Shown: positions 58,484 through 64,000 of the stretch, in pieces
How the letters are laid out: each line of letters opens with the position of its first letter
Numbering within the stretch: the stretch's first letter is position 1
The notes under the pieces: model-generated
The model's input: the letters and a program-made list of their open reading frames with translations, nothing else
What the model was told of the DNA's origin: nothing
The model's database searches: none
Made by a program: the position numbers and the translations under genes
Source: SURF-33 sp964598885
GTDB taxonomy: Bacteria > Desulfobacterota > Desulfobacteria > Desulfobacterales > Desulfosalsimonadaceae
Direction of reading: 5' to 3'
DNA length: 64,000 bases
Assembly: GCA_964598885.1 (NCBI GenBank)
Contig: CAZRES010000002.1
Coordinates: 1-64,000 of the forward strand

Positions 58484-60133
58484 GATCCGGTCCGGGCCCG
58501 GGAACATCTCCCTGGAGAGTTCCTGGAGCTTGTATTTCTGTATTTTGCCGCTGGCGGTCAGAGGATAGCTTTCCACAAAGGCAATATGTTTGGGGATCTT
58601 ATAGCGGCTGATCCGCCCCCGGCAGAAATCTTTGATATCCTCGGCGGTCAGATCAGCACCCGTTTTCCTGATGACAAACGCCCCGATTTCTTCGCCGTAT
58701 TTTCTGCTGGGGACCCCCACCACCTGGACGTCGACAATGCCGTCAAGCCGGTAGAGAAACTCCTCGATTTCCCGGGGATAAATGTTTTCGCCGCCGCGGA
58801 TGATCATGTCCTTGCGGCGGCCGGTGATGGTCAGGTAGCCGTCGGCGTCCATCACGCCGAGGTCGCCGGTGTGGAGCCAGCCCATTGCGTCGATGGTTTC
58901 GGCCGTGGCATCGGGCATGTTGTAGTAGCCCTTCATGACGTTGTACCCGCGGCAGCAGACCTCTCCCTGTTGCCCCGGATCCAGGGTTCGCCCGGTTTCC
59001 GGATCGATGATCTTCACCTCGATATGGGGCATGGAAGGCCCCACGGTTTCGGTGCGGCGGCGCAGGTCATCGCCCGGCAGGGTCTGGGTGAGCACTGGCG
59101 AACCTTCGGTCAGACCGTAACAGATGGTGATTTCGTGCATATTCATCCGGTCGATGACCTGGCGCATCACGTGGACCGGACAGGAGGAACCGGCCATGAT
59201 GCCGGTGCGCAGGGAGGAAAAATCAAACTTGGCAAACAGCTTGTGATCGAGCACGGCGATAAACATGGTGGGTACCCCATAGAGCGCCGTGCATCGCTCC
59301 TGCTCCACGGATGCCATCACCTGTACGGGATCGAATTTTTCGAGCACCACCAGAGCGGCCCCGTGACTCACCGCCGCCAGCACGCCTAAAACGCACCCGA
59401 AGCAGTGAAACAGCGGAACCGGCAGACAGATGCGGTCGTCGGAAGTGAAGTTCTGGTTTTTCCCGATCCAAAATCCGTTGTTGGCGATATTGTAGTGGCT
59501 CAGCATCACGCCCTTGGGAAATCCGGTGGTGCCGGAGGTATATTGCATGTTCACCACGTCGTGGGGGTCGAGTTCCCGCTGCCGGGCCGCGTAATCGGCC
59601 GGCGATGTCAGGGCAGCCATGGCCGTCACTTCGGGAAGGGCGTACATGCCCCGGTGCTTTTCCATCCCCAGAAAAAAGACCCGCCGCAAATGGGGAAACC
59701 TGGCGCTCTGGAGGTCTCCGCGATCCTGGGTTTTGAGTTCGGGAACCAGGTCGTAGACCACCTGGAGATAGTCGGTGTCCATGTACCCATCGATCAGAAA
59801 CAGGTTTTCGCACTCAGACTGCTGGAGCAGGTAGGCCAGCTCCGCTGTTTTGTAGCTGGTGTTGACGGTCAGGAGCACGGCCCCGATTCTGGCCGTGGCA
59901 AACTGCAGCGCCGCCCAGTAGGGGATATTGGTCGCCCACACCGCCACCTTTTCGCCCCGGGCGATACCTAACGCCATGAGTCCTCTCGCCAGTCGGTCGA
60001 CGGTTTCGCCGAACTGACGGTAGGTCATGCGGAAATCGCGGTCGACGTAAATCAGTGCGTCATTGTCCGGGCAGCGCTCGATGGTTTCGTCGAGGAGCTG
60101 CCCCAGGGTGATACTGCGCAGTGCGTCACTCAT
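58475..60133 (-). CDS. AMP-forming acyl-CoA synthetase
   Basis: Activates a carboxylic acid to its acyl-CoA through an acyl-adenylate. The AMP-binding motifs are YTSGTTGFPKGVMLSH, YGLTEGSPVLTQT, the hinge TITGRRKDMIIRGG and the C-terminal GKIQKYKL with the catalytic Lys. Its sequence between residues 90 and 300 fits the medium/long-chain FadD-like class, but substrate length is not readable. It stands next to a cupin-type regulator that ends ten bases upstream, and is followed by a terminator. In this host it probably feeds the fatty-acid oxidation enzymes at 7-13 kb. Confidence 0.93.
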   Translation of the reverse strand: MSDALRSITLGQLLDETIERCPDNDALIYVDRDFRMTYRQFGETVDRLARGLMALGIARGEKVAVWATNIPYWAALQFATARIGAVLLTVNTSYKTAELAYLLQQSECENLFLIDGYMDTDYLQVVYDLVPELKTQDRGDLQSARFPHLRRVFFLGMEKHRGMYALPEVTAMAALTSPADYAARQRELDPHDVVNMQYTSGTTGFPKGVMLSHYNIANNGFWIGKNQNFTSDDRICLPVPLFHCFGCVLGVLAAVSHGAALVVLEKFDPVQVMASVEQERCTALYGVPTMFIAVLDHKLFAKFDFSSLRTGIMAGSSCPVHVMRQVIDRMNMHEITICYGLTEGSPVLTQTLPGDDLRRRTETVGPSMPHIEVKIIDPETGRTLDPGQQGEVCCRGYNVMKGYYNMPDATAETIDAMGWLHTGDLGVMDADGYLTITGRRKDMIIRGGENIYPREIEEFLYRLDGIVDVQVVGVPSRKYGEEIGAFVIRKTGADLTAEDIKDFCRGRISRYKIPKHIAFVESYPLTASGKIQKYKLQELSREMFPGPDRITG

Positions 60134-60142
60134 GGTCTGCTC

Positions 60143-60712
60143 CTATCTCGGAATGTAAAGCACCGCATAGATGGCGGCCGGGTCGGCCCCCTTGCAGCTC
60201 ACGTTATGCGGAACGATCGAGTTATAGTAAATGCTGTCCCCGACCGTCAGCAGATGGGTTTCGTTTCCGTAGATGACCTCCACCTGACCGCTCTGCACCA
60301 CAATGAATTCTTCCCCCTCATGGCTGGAAAGCGGCTTTTCTTCGGCTGACGCCGGCATCAACTCCACGTAAAAGGGTTCCATGTGGCGGTCGCTTTTTCC
60401 GTTGCCAAGGGAATAGAACTTCAGATCGACCGGCTTGTTCTTGCCCCGCAGCATGCTCAGTTCGCTCTTGCGCTCCCCCACACGTATCAGCAGCGGATCA
60501 CGGCTCAGCTGGTCGTCCAGAAACGTTCCCAGCCTCACATCAAGGGCCCGGGCAATTTTTAACAGCGGTCCCAGGGAGGGATATACATTGTCCTCAATCA
60601 CCGAGGTGAGAAAATCAGCGGACAGCCCGGTCCGTTGCGCCAGATCCGCCAGTCCGATTTCGTTTTGGTCCATGAACGCCTGGATGCGAGGACCCACTTT
60701 TTCTGTTTTCAT
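60143..60712 (-). CDS. XRE-family regulator with C-terminal cupin domain
   Basis: The N-terminal helix-turn-helix (IQAFMDQNEIGLADLAQRTGL, PSLGPLLKIARALDVRLGTFL) is followed by a cupin_2 barrel with the HEGEEFIVVQSGQVEVIYG and GDSIYYNSIVPHNVSC motifs that bind a metal and ligand. Such proteins control nearby transport or metabolic genes by binding a small molecule. The ATG at 60710-60712 has GGAG five bases ahead; the open frame extends further without support. The acyl-CoA synthetase begins ten bases after its stop, so it likely regulates that gene. A cognate operator was not found in the region upstream. Confidence 0.85.
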   Translation of the reverse strand: MKTEKVGPRIQAFMDQNEIGLADLAQRTGLSADFLTSVIEDNVYPSLGPLLKIARALDVRLGTFLDDQLSRDPLLIRVGERKSELSMLRGKNKPVDLKFYSLGNGKSDRHMEPFYVELMPASAEEKPLSSHEGEEFIVVQSGQVEVIYGNETHLLTVGDSIYYNSIVPHNVSCKGADPAAIYAVLYIPR

Positions 60713-60986
60713 AGTGTCTCCAAACGAGGATGCGATGTTCATCGTAAAACAGTTGTTCCGCATAACGGCTTCGTGCTCGGACGGATGCCTTGTCCAAGCC
60801 CGGGAACCGCTCTTTACCATATTTACAAAACAGATGCCTATACTCCATGATGGCATAAATGGCAAATAAATATAAAACGGCCATGTCTGAAAAATGGAGG
60901 CGGGATCCGGAAAACGGTTCCCAGGGGGTTTGACCCGAATCAATATGAAGGGCGGGCAAAAAAGGTAGGTTGCGGACGGCGTGGTC

Positions 60987-63200
60987 TTATTCGTCTTTTC
61001 CGGGATCCACGTATCGACTGTAAAGCTGCTCGATGGCGGCCGGATCGCCGATGAACGTCACGTGATCGCCGTCTTTCAGCTCCGTTTTCCCGACGGGTTC
61101 GAAACTTTCCTTGCGACGCCGCAGCATGGCCACGAATGCGCCGGACGGAATGTCGATCTCCCGGATCTGCCGGCCCACAAGCGGCCGCGTGGGGTCTTCG
61201 TCGCCGATGAAGAGTTCCAGGAATCTCGAGTCCCGCATAACGATTTCCTTTAATTTCCGGGGATTTTCGATCCGACGCAGGGCGTCGACGAAAGAAGGGT
61301 TTTCGGCGCGCGCGGCAAGTTCCGCCAGGATCCGCAGGTGCTGGGCCGCTTTTTCCTTGGGACTCACCAGAATAATGATCCCGAACACATCGCAGGAATT
61401 CACCTGCGTTTGCGTAGGGTCGTCCGGGGGCAGGAAAACACAAACCCCTCCACGTGAACGGGCGATGACCATTTCGGAACGCTTCACCGTGGCCGAACGG
61501 AAATGCAGCAGGGCCATCCCCTGCGAAATGGGAGCGCCGCCGTATCGGCCGGTATCGATGAGACGTTTTGCAATATCTTCAGGCTTCAGGGAAATTCGCC
61601 GGGCCAGCAATTCCGATGCCCGATTCACGATTTCCTCAAACCCCTTCCCGTTTGTGACATCAAAAACATAGGCGCGCTCCACAATGTCATCGAAGGGGTC
61701 GTCTTCCCGCAGACCTTTTTCCTTTATAATCTCGCGAAATTCTGTCTGGAGGCCGGGATGGCGGTAGCGGCCGAGGCGTTCAAACACGTGATGGATCGCG
61801 CCGTATCGATTGACCCTGGCCCGGGCGTATCGGAAATACCAGACAATGCCGAAAGCGACCACACCGGCGCAAACCAGGCTGGTCAGCCAGCCCATTTCCA
61901 CGATGAGCCACCCGCTGATGAGAACGCCGGCAAGGGGCAGCCAGGGATAGAACGGAACCCGGAATCCCGGATCGTAACCTTCAATCCGGCTTTCGCGCAT
62001 GACGATCACCGCCAGGTTGATTAAGGCAAACACCAGGAGATTAAACGTGCTGCCCAACTTGGCGACCCCCTCTGTCGAAAGAATCAGAATGAACAGGATC
62101 ATGGCGGCGCCGGTCAACAGGATCGCCGGTACAGGAGTATGAAACCGGCCGAGAGTTTCAAAACGTGCGGGCATAAGCCTGTCCCGAGCCATTGCCAGAG
62201 GATATCGGCTGGCCGAGAGGATCCCGGCATTGCCCGTGGAAGTAAATGCCGCCATGGCGGCGATACTGACCAGCACAACGCCGGCGGCTGCGGGAATCCA
62301 TTGGAATATGGCGTATGAGGCGCTGGCCACCGGGGATAGATCCCCGCGCAGACTCTCCGGATCAAGTACGGCGATCATGATGAAAACGCCCATCACATAG
62401 ACAATGGTCGCTGTGGCCAGGGAGAGGATAACGCCGAGGGGAAAGTTGCGTTCCGGCTGTCGAACCTCCTCGCTGATGCTGGCGACCTTTGTCAGTCCCG
62501 AATAGGAGATGAATACAATGCCGATCGTGCTGAACCAGCCCGAGAGACCATGCCCGGGGTGCAGAAACGGCGTATACTGATCCGCCAGCTGGCCTTCGGG
62601 CATCTGGGTCGCTACAAACCAGATGCCCTGGACGATAAAAAGCCCGAGCACGGCGAGCATGGTTACCACCAGCAGTCTCATCAAAGCGGTGGACTCCTTG
62701 GCGCCGAAAATATTGAGCCCGACGAATACCAGAGTCAGACCAATCGCGAGCATCTTGACCAGCCAGATCGTCACGGCATCTCCGTGGGGCAGGTATTGGG
62801 CAATGCCCGGCATGATGGCCAGGTAGGCCCCCATGCCGAGTAGAGCAAAAGCGGATTTGAGAACCAGAGCCAGCCAGGTCCCGATTCCGGTAACCGTTCC
62901 CATGGCCGGACCGAGACTGCGATCAAGGAAATAATAGGATCCTCCGGCCCGGGGCAGTGCCGTGGACAGTTCCAGTATGCATAGCATGGACGGGATCATC
63001 AGAATTCCGGCGACCAAGTAGGCCAGAACCGTGGCGGGCCCGCCCGTTGCCGCGGCGATCCCCGGAAGCAGAAAAAAGCCGGAGCTGAACATGGCCCCGG
63101 TGGAAATGCAGTAAACATCAAATAATCCAAGCTCTTTTTTGAGCTTGTCCGGTGTATCGGCCGGGAGCTTTTTCCCGGAAACCTTTGTCGTCATCGTCAT
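60987..63200 (-). CDS. APC-family transporter fused to PTS EIIA-like and TrkA-C-like domains
   Basis: The first 460 residues are an amino-acid/polyamine/organocation transporter with about 12 membrane spans, beginning with the typical ISTGAMFSSGFFLLPG and PRAGGSYYFLDRS. Residues about 490-640 form a PTS EIIA-2 (mannitol/nitrogen) type domain, where GMALLHFRSATVKRSE aligns with the GIAIPH phospho-site and keeps the His. The end (about 650-737: IGDEDPTRPLVGRQIREID, LKDGDHVTFIGDPAAIEQL) is a TrkA-C regulatory fold that in other systems binds nucleotides or ions. The triple fusion suggests transport controlled by PTS(Ntr)-like phosphorylation or by a ligand. No other PTS genes are near. GGGAG precedes the ATG; MTMTT offers an alternative Met two codons later. 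Confidence 0.85.
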   Translation of the reverse strand: MTMTTKVSGKKLPADTPDKLKKELGLFDVYCISTGAMFSSGFFLLPGIAAATGGPATVLAYLVAGILMIPSMLCILELSTALPRAGGSYYFLDRSLGPAMGTVTGIGTWLALVLKSAFALLGMGAYLAIMPGIAQYLPHGDAVTIWLVKMLAIGLTLVFVGLNIFGAKESTALMRLLVVTMLAVLGLFIVQGIWFVATQMPEGQLADQYTPFLHPGHGLSGWFSTIGIVFISYSGLTKVASISEEVRQPERNFPLGVILSLATATIVYVMGVFIMIAVLDPESLRGDLSPVASASYAIFQWIPAAAGVVLVSIAAMAAFTSTGNAGILSASRYPLAMARDRLMPARFETLGRFHTPVPAILLTGAAMILFILILSTEGVAKLGSTFNLLVFALINLAVIVMRESRIEGYDPGFRVPFYPWLPLAGVLISGWLIVEMGWLTSLVCAGVVAFGIVWYFRYARARVNRYGAIHHVFERLGRYRHPGLQTEFREIIKEKGLREDDPFDDIVERAYVFDVTNGKGFEEIVNRASELLARRISLKPEDIAKRLIDTGRYGGAPISQGMALLHFRSATVKRSEMVIARSRGGVCVFLPPDDPTQTQVNSCDVFGIIILVSPKEKAAQHLRILAELAARAENPSFVDALRRIENPRKLKEIVMRDSRFLELFIGDEDPTRPLVGRQIREIDIPSGAFVAMLRRRKESFEPVGKTELKDGDHVTFIGDPAAIEQLYSRYVDPGKDE

Positions 63201-63601
63201 CTCCCGTTATAATATCTGAATTTTGACGAATCTTTCTAACAATACGCCGGAGAAGATCTGCACCCGCCGTTCCGGTTACCGTAACATTTTGATATTTTTT
63301 AACAGACGGATCCAGGCCGACCGGCTCAAGGATTTCATGGTTTTTATGAAATCGGGTGGAATTCTCCGCATGTTCGGAACAAAATAATACACCAAGCCTT
63401 CTTATCTCTGCAAGTCCCATTACTTTCAATCATGAAAGCCTAAAAGCGTCCTGCAAATCCGCGTAAACACGATGTGCCGGCTAAGCATTGACATGGAAGA
63501 TGATTTCTGAGACAAATTAAAATGGCTGCAGTAAGTTATTATCGCTGATGCTGTTTATCCATGAATCCGGAACCGGTCGTCCTTTGCCGTAAAGGAAAGC
63601 C
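63201..63601. other. Divergent intergenic region between the transporter and the lipase gene
   Basis: No gene was seen. A short perfect inverted repeat GTTAC-C-GTAAC at 63275-63285 lies about 80 bp ahead of the transporter start and could be an operator. No -35/-10 pair with good spacing was recognised on either strand; the segment 63420-63600 is otherwise featureless. Confidence 0.45.
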
Positions 63602-64000
63602 ATGAAGTCCAAAAAATATATCCCCCGTTCCGCAGCCTTTGTCTGTCTGATCGCTGTTTTACTAACGGCACAGGCAACTTCGCCTCAAGCATCCGATCGC
63701 ACTCCTTCCTCCATCGGCCTTGCCCTGGGATCCGGGGGCGCTGCCGGTCTTTCTCACATTGCCATGCTGGAAGTGTTTGATGAAACCGGACTCAAGCCTC
63801 ATAAAATTGCCGGGTCCAGTATCGGGGCCATCATCGGCAGTTTATATGCATCCGGATTATCCGGAAAAGAGATCAGAAGCCTGTTTCAGACGTTTTCCGG
63901 CGACAACATAACGATTTTAATGAATCTCATTAAAGGCGAATCCGGTCTTTCCCTGGGAGACCTGATGCAAGTGGATCTGGAAAACGGCGGCGTATTGGAC
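63602..64000 (+). CDS. Patatin-like phospholipase, 5' part (truncated by the window end)
   Basis: The first 133 codons are present. A signal peptide (hydrophobic AAFVCLIAVLLTAQA) suggests export. The patatin fold starts with IGLALGSGGAAGLSHIAM, whose Gly-rich oxyanion region GSGGAAG differs from the usual GGGxxG, and the nucleophile elbow GSSIGAIIG (GxSxG with Ser as nucleophile) follows. The catalytic Asp lies beyond the window. AAGGAAAG precedes the ATG. It is most like RssA/NTE-type lipases that act on membrane lipids; the remainder of the gene is needed to decide. Confidence 0.82.
   Translation, partial: MKSKKYIPRSAAFVCLIAVLLTAQATSPQASDRTPSSIGLALGSGGAAGLSHIAMLEVFDETGLKPHKIAGSSIGAIIGSLYASGLSGKEIRSLFQTFSGDNITILMNLIKGESGLSLGDLMQVDLENGGVLD

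Noticed and set aside
1..64000. Insertion sequences, prophage, integrons, CRISPR arrays or toxin-antitoxin pairs.
   Set aside because: No transposase, integrase, repeat-spacer pattern or attachment-site duplication was seen on either strand.

Overview
The window reads as chromosomal DNA of a strictly anaerobic, probably sulfate-reducing member of the Desulfobacterota (Desulfobacterales-like). This is inferred from gene content and order, not from a marker-gene search. The pointers are: a roughly 600-residue acyl-CoA dehydrogenase next to a membrane FeS ETF:quinone oxidoreductase and etfBA; a CooC-type nickel ATPase of the CO dehydrogenase/acetyl-CoA synthase type; a tRNA-Sec; the order rpsF-rpsR-DUF2232-rplI-dnaB; and pgpA-thpR-recA-alaS. 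No insertion sequence, prophage, CRISPR array or rRNA was seen, and base composition looks even throughout.

Layout. 1-4830: a leftward cluster of guaA, a coiled-coil membrane protein, larB, an exosortase-family protease, a membrane protein with a SEC-C tail and a small membrane protein, ending in a bidirectional terminator. 5104-6569: a TrpF-like barrel lacking the usual catalytic Cys, then efp. 6622-13457: a fatty-acid oxidation block (TetR regulator, acyl-CoA dehydrogenase, membrane oxidoreductase, etfB, etfA) with two near-identical palindromic operators, closed by a strong terminator. 13497-20479: ahcY, a PHP phosphoesterase, cls, a Ski2-like helicase and cooC. 20763-29216: U32 peptidase, TauE/SafE, mobB, metK, panC (apparently an AUU start), DUF1015, a secreted protein and a lipoprotein nitroreductase. 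29239-36730: tRNA-Sec, an M20 peptidase, larC, pgpA, thpR, recA and alaS.

36752-45679: a solute-binding protein, dapB, a fused MurU-like/AmgK-like enzyme, plsB, a small membrane protein and a NamZ-like exo-muramidase; the fusion and NamZ together suggest MurNAc salvage. 46159-49317: a divergent dnaA with its own promoter, a GlcD-like flavoprotein and a small Cys protein. 49320-55532: a leftward ribosomal/replication operon (rpsF, rpsR, DUF2232, rplI, dnaB, hflX, suhB) behind a near-consensus promoter. 55626-58356: perR-katG oxidative-stress operon. 58461-64000: acyl-CoA synthetase, a cupin regulator, an APC transporter fused to EIIA-like and TrkA-C-like domains, and the 5' part of a patatin-like lipase.

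Most of the window is housekeeping or central metabolism. No unmistakably new multi-gene system was found. The observations most worth following are the exosortase/SEC-C pair, the MurU-AmgK fusion near NamZ, the divergent DnaA, the paired TetR operators, and several genes with leaderless or non-AUG starts.
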